Virus record (IMG/VR): IMGVR_UViG_3300021090_001099
Location: 1 to 47,364 of that record
Direction: 5' to 3' (one strand)
DNA from: a virus
DNA length: 47,364 nt
In this document: piece by piece, positions 7,569 through 16,140 of the stretch
How the letters are laid out: each line of letters starts with the position of its first letter
Numbering within the stretch: the first letter of the stretch is position 1
Made by a program: the position numbers and the translations under genes
The notes under the pieces: model-generated
What the model saw: the letters and a program-made list of their open reading frames with translations, nothing else
Told to the model about the DNA's origin: nothing
The model's database searches: none

Positions 7569-7850
7569 ATGACGACGACCAACACCGACCCGATCGCACC
7601 CGCGAAGGTCACCGTCACCATCAACCCGGACGCACCGCTCTCGCCGTCCACCACGTACCGCTGGGCGACCACTCTCTGGAAGGGGATCAGGCCGGCGCTC
7701 ACCGTAGCTGGCGTCGCGGCCGTCGGCGTCTTCCTCAATCAGCTCGACGCGTCGGTGCTCGTGAAGATGGGCCTGTCCCAGGTCCTCGCCACGTTCCTGA
7801 TCGAGGCGGCCAGGAACTGGTGGAAGCAGCGCGCGCTGCGGAGCAACTGA
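7569..7850 (+). CDS. Holin-like small membrane protein
   Basis: 93 residues, ATG at 7569, two bases after the previous stop. A polar N-terminus of about 45 residues is followed by two short hydrophobic segments (LTVAGVAAVGVFL and LVKMGLSQVLATFLI) and a basic tail (NWWKQRALRSN). Size, topology and position between other small membrane proteins and downstream of the endolysin fit a class II or class III phage holin that would release the transglycosylase. No sequence family was recognised, so the call rests on context. Confidence 0.55.
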   Translation: MTTTNTDPIAPAKVTVTINPDAPLSPSTTYRWATTLWKGIRPALTVAGVAAVGVFLNQLDASVLVKMGLSQVLATFLIEAARNWWKQRALRSN

Positions 7851-7864
7851 GAGGAGGACTGACC

Positions 7865-8212
7865 TTGGGCTTGGAGGTTTCCTGGCGCGAATACGTCGAC
7901 ATGCGCTTTGCCGACTGGGAACGGTCTCACAAGGTCCAGTTCAGGTCCACCGAAAAGGCGCTGGCGCTTGCCTCCGAAACTCTCAAGGACCGCCTGGCCC
8001 AGATGAACGAGTTCCGGCAGCAGATTGACGTCGAGCGCGCGACCTACGTGAGGCGGGAGCAGATGGACGAGTCGACCCTGGCTCTCACCCAGCGCCTGGA
8101 GAGGCTGGAGCAGTGGCAGGCGAACGTCCTCGGCAGGCAGGTCGTTTTCGGCGGCGCGATCATCGTGATCTCTGGGCTGATCACGCTCGCGCTGCGGTTC
8201 GTCGGGCATTAG
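7865..8212 (+). CDS. Coiled-coil protein with C-terminal membrane anchor
   Basis: 115 residues. TTG at 7865 is chosen because GAGGAGG (7851-7857) lies seven bases upstream. The body is a long charged helix (WREYVDMRFADWERSHKVQF ... ERLEQWQANVLG) and the last 22 residues form a membrane segment (VVFGGAIIVISGLITLALRFVG). Tail-anchored coiled-coil proteins of this kind are common beside phage holins and may be holin partners, antiholins or spanin-like proteins. Function inferred from topology. Confidence 0.6.
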   Translation: MGLEVSWREYVDMRFADWERSHKVQFRSTEKALALASETLKDRLAQMNEFRQQIDVERATYVRREQMDESTLALTQRLERLEQWQANVLGRQVVFGGAIIVISGLITLALRFVGH

Positions 8213-8217
8213 GCGCC

Positions 8218-8550
8218 ATGGCAGCCAGCTTCATCGGGGGAGAGGTGGTCCTCGCTGGGACCACCCCCCAAACGGCCGTGACGGCTCCCGGGGCCGGCGA
8301 GCAGAAGCAGGTGCTGTCCCTGCTCGCCATCAATCGCGACTCGGCAAGCCGGACGATCACAGCGAAGAAGGTCGGCGGCACGGTGACCGAGACGATCGGG
8401 AGCGTAGTCCTCGCCGCGGGGCTCAGGGGTCAGCTGATCGAGGCCTCTGTGGTGCTGGACGGCACCGGTGAGTCGGTGACAGTCGAGAGCGACGCGACGG
8501 CCGCCACCACGGAACCCGTAGTGGACGTCGCAGTCTTCAAGGTGCCATGA
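8218..8550 (+). CDS. Small beta-rich protein, probable virion or fibre accessory
   Basis: 110 residues, ATG at 8218, overlapped at its end with the next gene (ATGA at 8547). The sequence is almost entirely Val/Thr/Ala/Gly beta-strand-like (AINRDSASRTITAKKVGGTV), without membrane segments or cysteines. It resembles short phage proteins placed beside fibre genes. No firm family. Its position between lysis and fibre-like genes gives the only functional hint. Confidence 0.5.
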   Translation: MAASFIGGEVVLAGTTPQTAVTAPGAGEQKQVLSLLAINRDSASRTITAKKVGGTVTETIGSVVLAAGLRGQLIEASVVLDGTGESVTVESDATAATTEPVVDVAVFKVP

Positions 8551-9335
8551 AGAAGCTGATCCCGCCGCTCGCGCTCTTACTCGTCTCGAGCGTCGCTCTC
8601 GCCCAGAGCTACGACGCGAACGGACGGCAGAAGGTCAACGTCGAGACCGGAGCCGTCGTCGTCACGCAGGGCACGGGTACGAACCTTCATACCGTGGTGG
8701 ATTCGGGAACCGTAACCGTCGGCACATTTCCGGACAACGAACCATTCAACCTCGCCCAGGTCGCCGGCGCCACGGTCGCCACGGGGAACGGTACAGCGTC
8801 CGGAAGCCTTCGTGTATCGCTCGCCTCCGACTCGACCGGGACCACCGTAGCCACTCAAGGTACGGCCGCCAACCTCAACGTCAGGACCGACACGTCCGGG
8901 GCAACCGGAGCAGCTCCTCCAGCACGAGCGGAGTACACCGGTGGGCTCGGCAGTGGGGCCACGGCCGGCTTTCTCATCGGCTTCCCGGTCTGCGACAGCT
9001 TCGCCAACGTCAACGTGTCCACAGCGACGACGACGCTGATCGTGACCGGCGTCTCGGGCCGGCACGTCCGCATCTGCTCGCTCTCCCTGGTGACCGCCGC
9101 GGCTAATAACGTGGCTCTCATCTCGGGGACCGGCGCCACCTGCGGCACCGGGACCACCGGCATGAACGGCGGCACCACGGCTGCGTCTGGCTGGAACTTC
9201 GCGGCGAACGGCGGCCTCACCCAGGGCTCGGGACTCGGCGCGATCAACCAGACGAACGCGACTGGTGACAGCGTGTGCGTCATTACCTCGGCCGCCACGC
9301 AGCTCTCGGGTCGGCTTTCCTACGCGATTTACTGA
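8547..9335 (+). CDS. Exported repeat-containing protein with signal peptide
   Basis: 262 residues, ATG at 8547 overlapping the previous stop. A classic signal peptide is present: MKKLIPPLALLLVSSVALAQS with cleavage expected after ALA. The mature N-terminal half has repeated GTxxNLxV and ATQGT/VVTQGT beta motifs, and the C-terminal half is Gly/Thr/Asn-rich with four Cys. Such domains occur near phage fibre genes, but virion proteins assembled in the cytoplasm do not need a signal peptide. It may be a secreted lysogenic-conversion protein or a protein whose signal is not used. Function unknown. Confidence 0.6.
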   Translation: MKKLIPPLALLLVSSVALAQSYDANGRQKVNVETGAVVVTQGTGTNLHTVVDSGTVTVGTFPDNEPFNLAQVAGATVATGNGTASGSLRVSLASDSTGTTVATQGTAANLNVRTDTSGATGAAPPARAEYTGGLGSGATAGFLIGFPVCDSFANVNVSTATTTLIVTGVSGRHVRICSLSLVTAAANNVALISGTGATCGTGTTGMNGGTTAASGWNFAANGGLTQGSGLGAINQTNATGDSVCVITSAATQLSGRLSYAIY

Positions 9336-10930
9336 TGCGTAGCCTCCTCCTCCCAATCGCGCTCCTCTTGGCCTCACCCGCGTGGGCCGCCTGGACCGCC
9401 GTAGGGACCATCGCGAACGCGAACGACGGGACGGCGGGCTCGACCTGGGCTCCTACGACCTCGGCCGCGCTCGATGCGGGCAACGTCGGCGTCTGCGTCT
9501 TGGCGAAGGACGAGACGGGGACGGGAACCACCGACGGCACGGGTCAGGTAACGAGCCTCGTGGACGCCGCCGGCAACACGTGGACCGAGGGTGGCGACTG
9601 GTGCAACATGCAGACCAGCACCGCGGCGAACGGCGCGTGCGTCGCGATCTATTGGACGCGCGCCGGAGCGACCCTGTCCTCCGGGGCCGCGATGACGTGG
9701 ACCTTCGCGGCCTCTACGACGCGCAAGGCCGTGACGTGCATGGAGTACACCACTACTACGTCCGACATCGTGATAGTCGCGCGTGCGGCCGGGGACAATG
9801 GCCTCGCCAACGACGCGGCCGACCCGGGGTCCATGACGGACGCCACCACGGTCAGCCGTGCTCACCTCTTCGTGCGGGGCAGCTCGTGCGAGTCCAACAA
9901 CACCGGGTATACCGCCGACACCGACTACACGGCCTTCACGGGGCAGGGGGCGAGTAGCACCTCGGATAGCGGCACCGCCGCGACATCGATCGGATCGAGA
10001 GGGGAGTATCGGGTTGCCACGCAGAGCACCTCCGCAGCCTCGGACCCAACCTACGTCGCTGCCGACTGTGCCTCCTACGTCCTGGCTCTTGATGAGGATC
10101 CATGCACTGGGTTGTGCATCGACTCCGGTTTCCCGAAAACCACCTTCAAATCCAACACTACCGGCGCCACGATCACATCGCCCTCGTTCATTGTGGGAGG
10201 GAGCACGCGGACGTTGGTCCTGGTCTACACCCTCTACACCACGGGTGCCGACCCCTGGCCGATCACCTGCGCGTGGAGCGGGGGCACGCCCGGCCCGGCG
10301 ACAGCCTGGGTCCTGCGCGCGTGGAACGCCATCGACAACGGCAACAACGACAACCCAAACCCAACCTATTCCTTCACTGGTGACTCGACTTCCGGCAATG
10401 ACCAGGAGGATCTCTTCAATCGGCACCACACGGCGAGGATCTGGACGTCGACTTGGAGTGGGACGCCGTCGAGCGCCTCGGCGATATGTACGCGCACGGG
10501 CACGGATGCCAACACCGGGATCGTTTCCATCTACAGCTTCGGTGGCGCGCAGACCACCTTCGGCACCCTCGGCCAGCACCACTCCTCCGGCACTGAGATC
10601 GCGGATCTCACGGCCCAGACCATCAACCTGCCGATTACCGCGAGCGCGAGCGGCTCGTTCCTCATCGGCGGGCTTTACTGGGGCAATGCCGGTGGTGCCG
10701 TCACGGCCAATGGCTCGACGACCATCGATTTCCAGGCCGACGACGGTGGCTCCCAGGGCGTCTCGGTCGCTTTCAGACTAACAGGCACGACAACCGCCAG
10801 CACCGGATACACGCTCGGTGTCACCGACTCGCAATGGGCGTGGGGTGTGGCAGCCATTGAGGTACTGGCGAGTAGTGCCCCTCCCTCATGCGCGCTCTCG
10901 ATCGCGCTCATGGGAGTTGGGTGCCGATGA
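9335..10930 (+). CDS. Large exported two-domain beta protein with signal peptide
   Basis: 531 residues, ATG at 9335 (TGATG with the previous stop). Signal peptide MRSLLLPIALLLASPAWA with cleavage before AWT. Two similar beta-rich halves of about 250 residues each are visible. Each ends with an AxEVLA or YVLALDED-type strand and contains GxxxTWTF or GxxTRTLVLVY segments, suggesting an internal duplication of a jelly-roll-like domain. Cysteines are abundant, which suits an oxidising compartment. Together with 8547-9335 it suggests a secreted or surface-exposed adhesin-like pair carried by the phage. A virion fibre is an alternative. Confidence 0.6.
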   Translation: MRSLLLPIALLLASPAWAAWTAVGTIANANDGTAGSTWAPTTSAALDAGNVGVCVLAKDETGTGTTDGTGQVTSLVDAAGNTWTEGGDWCNMQTSTAANGACVAIYWTRAGATLSSGAAMTWTFAASTTRKAVTCMEYTTTTSDIVIVARAAGDNGLANDAADPGSMTDATTVSRAHLFVRGSSCESNNTGYTADTDYTAFTGQGASSTSDSGTAATSIGSRGEYRVATQSTSAASDPTYVAADCASYVLALDEDPCTGLCIDSGFPKTTFKSNTTGATITSPSFIVGGSTRTLVLVYTLYTTGADPWPITCAWSGGTPGPATAWVLRAWNAIDNGNNDNPNPTYSFTGDSTSGNDQEDLFNRHHTARIWTSTWSGTPSSASAICTRTGTDANTGIVSIYSFGGAQTTFGTLGQHHSSGTEIADLTAQTINLPITASASGSFLIGGLYWGNAGGAVTANGSTTIDFQADDGGSQGVSVAFRLTGTTTASTGYTLGVTDSQWAWGVAAIEVLASSAPPSCALSIALMGVGCR

Positions 10931-12312
10931 ACCAGAGCATCCAGACCCCAGCGCGGTACCTGACGTGGTTCGCCTCCGCGGCGACCGTCTACGACGAGAC
11001 GGACCGCGCCGTCACGGCGCTTGCCCTAGTGGCCTTGACCGACCTCCAGCGGTACAAAGATCTCGGCGTCCCGGTCGCGGCTGTCGGGCTGGTCGCGCTC
11101 TCCGACGCGGAGAGATACAAGGATCTCGGGCTCGTCGTTCCGGTGTCGGCTCTCGTGTCAGCGACGTCGACCGAGCATTTTCGGGACGTGGGCCTGGCGG
11201 TCTCCGTCGCGGCCGTGGTGACGGATCTCGAGGCACAGCGCTATCGGGAGACGGGGATTCCTTTGTCCGCGGCCGCGCAGGTGGCCGGAACGGACCTTCA
11301 GAAGTGGCAGGACGTTGGGCTGAGTCTGACGGTGCAGGGGATCGTCTCTCTCGCGAGCGAGGTGTTTCACGCGGGCGGCACGCACTACCCCGAGACAGGC
11401 CTCGCCGTCGTCATCGCGGGCTCCGCAACCGTCTCCGACTTCCAGCGCTACCTCGAGGCGAGCCTGCCAGTCGCGGCCCAGGCTGTCCTGAGCCTGGCCC
11501 TCGAGCGCGGGCACTACGCCGACGCCGTGCAGGTCCTCGCCGCGGCCACCCTGACAGCCACGGACGTCGAGCATTGGCGAGAGAACCTCCAGGCCCTTGC
11601 CACGGGCACGGTCGCGCTGAGCGATGCCCAGCGATACCGCGAGGTGGGGCTCCTCGTCCAGGCGATCGCGACCCTCGGCGTCACGGACGCGCTGCGCCAA
11701 GCGCGGCCCGGGGTGCCGCTCTTCGCGTTCTCGACTGCGCCGTGGGTCCACTCAGCGTGGTGGGGGCCAGTGGAATGGACGGAGGTGGTTGGCTGCCTGG
11801 TGCAGCCCGACGGCTCGCTGCTGAAGGTGATCCCCAGCGGGTTCGCTGCGGGCGCCCGCTCGGTGCGCTCCATCACGGCGGACGGCGGTTTCATCCGGTG
11901 GCGGCTGTGGGACGTCGACGTCGTCGTGGGCCTCGGGGCCGGCAGCACTGATCAGACGCTCGCGGACGTGGACTACGCGGTGCACCCCGCGTCCGGGAGC
12001 CAGCTCAAGCTCTACCGTCTCGGGTCGCTGGTGTTCCAGACGACCTGGAGTCAAGGCTCCATCGTGGAGATGAGCCTGTCCGGAGGCCACATCGAGGTCC
12101 GCGTCGACCTGGCGTTGGTGCACACGTTCGCGGCGTCGGTGTCGCCCCCGTTGAACGTCGACACCGCGATGAGCGGGCCGTCCGGTTCTTCCGTTCGGCC
12201 GGTGACGCTGCTGGACGCGGGCGACATCGAGGTCGTCCCGCGCAGCTTCAAGACGGTGTCATGGGCGCGCAGTGGTGCGACGCCCAGTTGGCAGAGGGCA
12301 TTCGGGGGATAG
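10927..12312 (+). CDS. Fibre-like protein with about ten 21-residue tandem repeats and a C-terminal lectin-like domain
   Basis: 461 residues, ATG at 10927 overlapping the previous stop. Residues about 30-255 contain roughly ten repeats of 20-21 residues with the pattern V-A-L-[ST]-D-x-[EQ]-[RH]-[YWF]-[KR]-[DE]-x-G-L-x-V-x-V-x-A. One repeat is longer (insert near the FHAGGTHYPETG segment). Repeats alternate a charged turn (RYKDLG) with a beta strand, as expected for a rod or fibre shaft. The C-terminus (about 285-440) looks like a concanavalin/SPRY-like sandwich (DQTLADVDYAVH, GSIVEMSLSGGHIEVRVD, NVDTAMSG) and is the probable receptor-binding part. No signal peptide, unlike its upstream neighbours. 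Confidence 0.7.
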   Translation: MNQSIQTPARYLTWFASAATVYDETDRAVTALALVALTDLQRYKDLGVPVAAVGLVALSDAERYKDLGLVVPVSALVSATSTEHFRDVGLAVSVAAVVTDLEAQRYRETGIPLSAAAQVAGTDLQKWQDVGLSLTVQGIVSLASEVFHAGGTHYPETGLAVVIAGSATVSDFQRYLEASLPVAAQAVLSLALERGHYADAVQVLAAATLTATDVEHWRENLQALATGTVALSDAQRYREVGLLVQAIATLGVTDALRQARPGVPLFAFSTAPWVHSAWWGPVEWTEVVGCLVQPDGSLLKVIPSGFAAGARSVRSITADGGFIRWRLWDVDVVVGLGAGSTDQTLADVDYAVHPASGSQLKLYRLGSLVFQTTWSQGSIVEMSLSGGHIEVRVDLALVHTFAASVSPPLNVDTAMSGPSGSSVRPVTLLDAGDIEVVPRSFKTVSWARSGATPSWQRAFGG

Positions 12313-12326
12313 GGAGGAGACGAGCC

Positions 12327-13016
12327 ATGAGCAAGATGACGCGGGGCGTCCTCGCCGTGCTGGTGGGGCTGGCAATGACGGCCGGCGGGCTGCTGCTGAC
12401 CCGCTGGGGTGTGGCGACGATCCACGAGGAGCTGCAGCTCAGGGGCAAGGGCACCACGAGTGGGACCGATACCCTGCGACGATCCTCCCTGGACGAGCCC
12501 GTGCGGGTCGCCAGCGTGCGAGAGATCGGCGTATGGACCTTCACGTGGAAGGACGCGCTGCGCAGGGTCAAGAGCGTCGAGCGGTACCACAACACGCTGT
12601 CGCGCGTAGCCGACCAGCGACTCCTCGAGCTCCAGTTTCGAGGCGGCGCGGCGCCAGGAGCCTCCTACTACATCGGCCTCGCCGACGCTTCCAACCCCTG
12701 CAGCATCACGAAGACGGACGCCACGGCGACGGCCTGGACTGGCGAGCCCTCCGCGAACGGCTACGCGCGCGTGGCGGTCTCCAAGGACAGCACGGGCTGG
12801 CCGACGTCCGCCGCGGCCACGAACGACTGGCACATCGTGAGCAAGGTCGTCACCTTCACGAGCACGGGCACCATCGGCCCCGTCAACTGCGCCCTCCTGA
12901 GCGACCAGGCGAGCGGTACGGCAGGGGACTGGCACGCCTGGGTTGCGCTCTCCCAGGCGCGCACCATGGCGAACGGCGAGAGCCTCGACGTGTCGATGGA
13001 TATCACCCTCCAATAG
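12327..13016 (+). CDS. Membrane-anchored or fibre-associated beta protein
   Basis: 229 residues, ATG at 12327 with GGGAGGAGA upstream. The first 28 residues include a hydrophobic segment (GVLAVLVGLAMTAGGLLLT) that is either a signal anchor or an export signal. The rest is a beta-rich domain (YYIGLADASN, NDWHIVSKVVTFTSTGTIGPVNCALL, WHAWVALSQARTM) that resembles phage fibre-tip domains. Placed between a fibre-like gene and the packaging genes. Function is inferred from context. Confidence 0.5.
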   Translation: MSKMTRGVLAVLVGLAMTAGGLLLTRWGVATIHEELQLRGKGTTSGTDTLRRSSLDEPVRVASVREIGVWTFTWKDALRRVKSVERYHNTLSRVADQRLLELQFRGGAAPGASYYIGLADASNPCSITKTDATATAWTGEPSANGYARVAVSKDSTGWPTSAAATNDWHIVSKVVTFTSTGTIGPVNCALLSDQASGTAGDWHAWVALSQARTMANGESLDVSMDITLQ

Positions 13017-13028
13017 AGGGAGGAACGC

Positions 13029-13343
13029 ATGCGGCCGGACTGGACGGTGTCGAAGGCGAAGCGCCCCGGGGAGGAGTTCCGCATCTCTTATAACTTCGCC
13101 AACGACGTCGAGGTGTCGGACTCCTACGCCTCCCACGTCATCACGGCAACCGACGTCCAGGCGGGGACAGACGTGAGCGCCACGTTCCTGCAGGGCCCGA
13201 CCCGCATCGGCTCCACGGGCGCCATCCTCGGAGTGCAGGTGCAGGGAGGGGCGGACGGCAAGGACTACGACGTCCTGTTCCAGCTCACCACCACGCAGGG
13301 CGACGTCTTCCAGCGCGTGGTCCGCGTGTCGGTAAGGGCTTGA
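13029..13343 (+). CDS. Small beta protein, probable head or fibre adaptor
   Basis: 104 residues, ATG at 13029 with GAGGGAGGAAC upstream. It begins with a short polar segment and continues as alternating beta strands ending QRVVRVSVRA. A fold of the type VSDSYASHVITATDVQAGTDVSATFL...GKDYDVLFQLTTTQGDVF is common for short phage proteins encoded just before terminase genes. Function not certain. Confidence 0.55.
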   Translation: MRPDWTVSKAKRPGEEFRISYNFANDVEVSDSYASHVITATDVQAGTDVSATFLQGPTRIGSTGAILGVQVQGGADGKDYDVLFQLTTTQGDVFQRVVRVSVRA

Positions 13344-13349
13344 GCGTGA

Positions 13350-13679
13350 ATGATGCCAAATGCTCCCCTCCGCGCCTGCGCTACCTGCGGGCGGGCGTTC
13401 CCGAAGGGGCGATGCCCCGCGCATCCGCGCCGCTCCACCTCGTGGGGGCAGGGCAACAGGGGCAACAGGCGCGGTTCGGCCATGCGCGCCCAGGTCCTGC
13501 GCGAGGAGCCGACATGCCGCTACTGCTCGAGGGCTCCATCGACGACGGTCGACCACGTCGTCCCTCTAGCCGAGGGAGGGTCGAGCGAGCGCTCCAACCT
13601 GGCGGGCGCGTGTGGCGGGTGCCACCGCCAGAAGACGGAGCGCGAAGCGAAACGCGCAAGGGTTGCGCAGTGCAGGTAG
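13350..13679 (+). CDS. HNH endonuclease upstream of terminase
   Basis: 109 residues, ATG at 13350 (a second ATG follows at once). Zinc-binding CATCG and CRYC pairs, the HNH core VDHVVPLAEGG, then SNLAGACGGCHRQKT with the catalytic His and Asn of the fold. HNH proteins placed directly before small and large terminase genes are known from many cos-type phages, where they help terminase-mediated cleavage of concatemeric DNA (HK97 gp74-like). This role fits the position, so packaging rather than homing is the favoured reading. Confidence 0.85.
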   Translation: MMPNAPLRACATCGRAFPKGRCPAHPRRSTSWGQGNRGNRRGSAMRAQVLREEPTCRYCSRAPSTTVDHVVPLAEGGSSERSNLAGACGGCHRQKTEREAKRARVAQCR

Positions 13680-13752
13680 GGGGGGGCGTGAATCTCTGGA
13701 GTCCACCGGGAGCGGTACCGCTTGGGGCCTCGGCGCACACGCGGACAGAATT

Positions 13753-13811
13753 GGGCGCGCAGAGCGTGCGCCCACGGCAGGGCCCGAATGGGGCGCGCAG
13801 AGGGTGCGCCC
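13753..13811 (+). repeat. Twin 21-bp hairpin repeats before terminase small subunit (cos/pac candidate)
   Basis: GGGCGCGCAGAGCGTGCGCCC (13753-13773) and GGGCGCGCAGAGGGTGCGCCC (13791-13811) differ at one base, are 38 bp apart and can each fold into a hairpin (GGGCGC/GCGCCC). They lie in the 147-base gap between the HNH gene and the small terminase gene, where terminase recognition sites are usually found. Assignment to cos or pac is inference. Confidence 0.5.
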
Positions 13812-13826
13812 CGGGGCGGGGGTCTG

Positions 13827-14300
13827 ATGAGGGGACGTAAGCCCGCGACGACCGCCGAGAAGATCGCGAAGGGCGAGACCCGTCCCAGCCGCGTGAACTA
13901 CGACGAGCCGGACGTGCCATCGGCCAACGTCACCTCGGCGCCCAAGGAGCTGCGCGGTGCCGGGTTTCGGCTGTGGCGCGATCACGCGCAAGCGATGAAG
14001 GACTCGGGCCAGCTGCGCGCGACCGACGTGCCGTTGTTCGTGGCTCACTGCAGGACGGCGACGGATCTCGAGTTCTGGGAAAAGGAGAAGTCGAAGCGCG
14101 ACCTCGACCGGGCCGCGCGTATCCAGATCCAGCGGACGGTCAACCAGCTTGGCAGCCTTTACCTGCGCCAGGCCGCCGAGCTCGGCATGACGTCGGTCGC
14201 CCGCTCGAGGGTGAAGACGGTCACGAAGGCGCCGGTCGAGAAGCCGAAGCACGAACGATTCTTCAAGGGGCTCCGTGGTATCAGCGGCGGCAAAGCGTAG
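13827..14300 (+). CDS. terS: Terminase small subunit (P27-like)
   Basis: 157 residues, ATG at 13827 after a GGGGCGGGGG stretch. Opens with RGRKPATTAEKIAKGETRPSR, the usual start of P27-family small terminases, followed by a helical DNA-binding and oligomerisation region (RLWRDHAQAMKDSGQLRATDVPLFVAHCRT) and a C-terminal helix. It binds the packaging site and loads the large subunit. The large terminase gene starts inside its 3' end (GTG at 14275), giving a 26-base overlap and probable translational coupling. Confidence 0.85.
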   Translation: MRGRKPATTAEKIAKGETRPSRVNYDEPDVPSANVTSAPKELRGAGFRLWRDHAQAMKDSGQLRATDVPLFVAHCRTATDLEFWEKEKSKRDLDRAARIQIQRTVNQLGSLYLRQAAELGMTSVARSRVKTVTKAPVEKPKHERFFKGLRGISGGKA

Positions 14301-16140
14301 GACGGCCAAGCCTGGTCGAGGCCCGCGGCTCCCGTGGTGGGGAGCCGGAAAGGCCCCGCATCTTCGTTGGCCTGGTGTGACGATCGAGATCCCGGCCGTC
14401 TGGTCGAGGGCCCGCAAGCGATGGGAGAGCCCGGACGGACGGTACTATTTCGACGCCGAGGCAGCGGACAAGGCCTGCGACTTCTTCCCGACGTTCCTCA
14501 CTCACCACATTGGCGAGTTCGCCGGCGAGGCCTTCGAGCTGCTCGACTATCAGCGGCTGCTAGTCGTGCGTCCGCTCTTCGGATGGAAGGACGCGCGCAC
14601 CGGCTTCCGGCGTTTCCGCTTCCTGTTCCTCTTCGTGCCCAAGGGCAACGGCAAGTCGCCGCTCGGCTCCGGCCTGGGGCTCTACCTGCTGTTGTGCGAC
14701 GACGAGCCGGCGGCCGAAGTGTTCTCCGTGGCCACCGACAAGGACCAGGCGAAGGTCGTCCATGAATCGGCGAAGATCATGGTCGAGCAGTCGGCCGACC
14801 TGTCCGAGCTCGCCCAGGTCCTGCGCGACTCGATCTACTGCCCGACGTCGCGCGGCTTCTACAAGGCGATCGCTTCGGATGCGGCCGGCAGCCACGGCGG
14901 CCGACCGCACGGCGTCATCATCGACGAGTTCCACACGCAGCGGAATCGCGACCTCTTCGAGGCCCTGCGGAAGTCGATGCTGAAGCGACGCCAGCCGATG
15001 CTCGTCATGCTGTCGCATGCCGGCGACGACGACGAGTCCATCTGCTTCGAAGAGTACGAGGTCGCGAAGCGAGTCCTGAAAGACGCGTCGATCGATCCGG
15101 CCTACCTGCCGGTCATCTTCGAAGTCGGGCCAAAGGAAGACTGGACGCGCGAGCGCACGTGGAAGAAGGCCAATCCTGGCTATGGGATCACGATCAACCC
15201 GGTGATCTTCGCCGCCGAGTGCAAGGCGGCACAGGACACCCCGCGCAAGCGCAACGACTACCTAAAGTTCAACTGCAACCGTTGGGTCAACCAGGCGACG
15301 GCGTGGCTGCCCAGCGAGTGGTGGGACGCATGCGAGGGTCCGTTCCCGGAGGGGTACGAGAGCCTCGAGTGTGCGGCGGGCCTCGACATGGCGCAGAAGA
15401 TCGACCTGGTCGCCTTCCACGTGGTCCTGCGCCAGCCGATCGAGGTCGAGCTCAAGATAGAGGTCACGACGGCCGACGAGGAGACCCTCGAGCCGGAGAA
15501 ACGCGAGGTCTCGCTCAACTTCCGCGTGTATGGCGTGCCCTTTTTCTGGCTGCCTGAGGAGACGGTGCGCGATCGCGAGCGCGAGGGTTTCACGTCCTAC
15601 CGGGACTGGGCGGCCGCCGGGTTGCTCACGATCACGGAGGGCGCGTCTATCGACTACGACCGCGTGTTTCAGGACATCACCAAGAAGATCGCGCCACGCT
15701 TCCCGCTGCTCAAGCAGGGGGAGATCGGATACGACCCGGCCTTCGCCACGGACATCGCGAACCGCCTGCGCGACAAGGCCGGCTTCAAGACGGTCGAGGT
15801 CCTCCAGAACTACCAGCACCTGAACGAGCCCTGCCAGGTCTTCGAGGCGCTCGTCAAGTCGAAGCGCTGGGTCCACGACGGCAATCGGCTCATGCGCTGG
15901 AACGTCGAGAACGTGGCGGTCAAGCGCGACGACGCCGGCCGCATTCGCCCCGTGAAGCCGCGGCGGGCCCACAAGAAGATCGACGGCGTGGTGTCCGGGA
16001 TAATGGGGCTCTCTCGGCTGACTGCACAGTCGGCGCCGAAGCAATCCAAGTACGCCGGCGACGACGACGTGATGCCCTTCGTAGCAGGCCTCGGCCGCTA
16101 TGAGGAGAGGGATCGAGATGCTCCGCCGACTACTGCCTGA
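14275..16140 (+). CDS. terL: Terminase large subunit
   Basis: 621 residues, GTG start at 14275. ATPase centre: Walker A-like VPKGNGKS at residues 121-128 and Walker B GVIIDEFH at 213-220, followed by LRKSMLKRRQPMLVMLSHAG. The nuclease half begins at AAGLDMAQKIDLVAF and continues to YDPAFATDIANRLRDKAGF and HKKIDGVVSGIMGLSR, as in Terminase_1/HK97-type enzymes. It pumps DNA into the prohead and cuts it at the packaging site. Length is within the usual range. Position after HNH and the small subunit and before portal is standard. Confidence 0.95.
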   Translation: MVSAAAKRRTAKPGRGPRLPWWGAGKAPHLRWPGVTIEIPAVWSRARKRWESPDGRYYFDAEAADKACDFFPTFLTHHIGEFAGEAFELLDYQRLLVVRPLFGWKDARTGFRRFRFLFLFVPKGNGKSPLGSGLGLYLLLCDDEPAAEVFSVATDKDQAKVVHESAKIMVEQSADLSELAQVLRDSIYCPTSRGFYKAIASDAAGSHGGRPHGVIIDEFHTQRNRDLFEALRKSMLKRRQPMLVMLSHAGDDDESICFEEYEVAKRVLKDASIDPAYLPVIFEVGPKEDWTRERTWKKANPGYGITINPVIFAAECKAAQDTPRKRNDYLKFNCNRWVNQATAWLPSEWWDACEGPFPEGYESLECAAGLDMAQKIDLVAFHVVLRQPIEVELKIEVTTADEETLEPEKREVSLNFRVYGVPFFWLPEETVRDREREGFTSYRDWAAAGLLTITEGASIDYDRVFQDITKKIAPRFPLLKQGEIGYDPAFATDIANRLRDKAGFKTVEVLQNYQHLNEPCQVFEALVKSKRWVHDGNRLMRWNVENVAVKRDDAGRIRPVKPRRAHKKIDGVVSGIMGLSRLTAQSAPKQSKYAGDDDVMPFVAGLGRYEERDRDAPPTTA

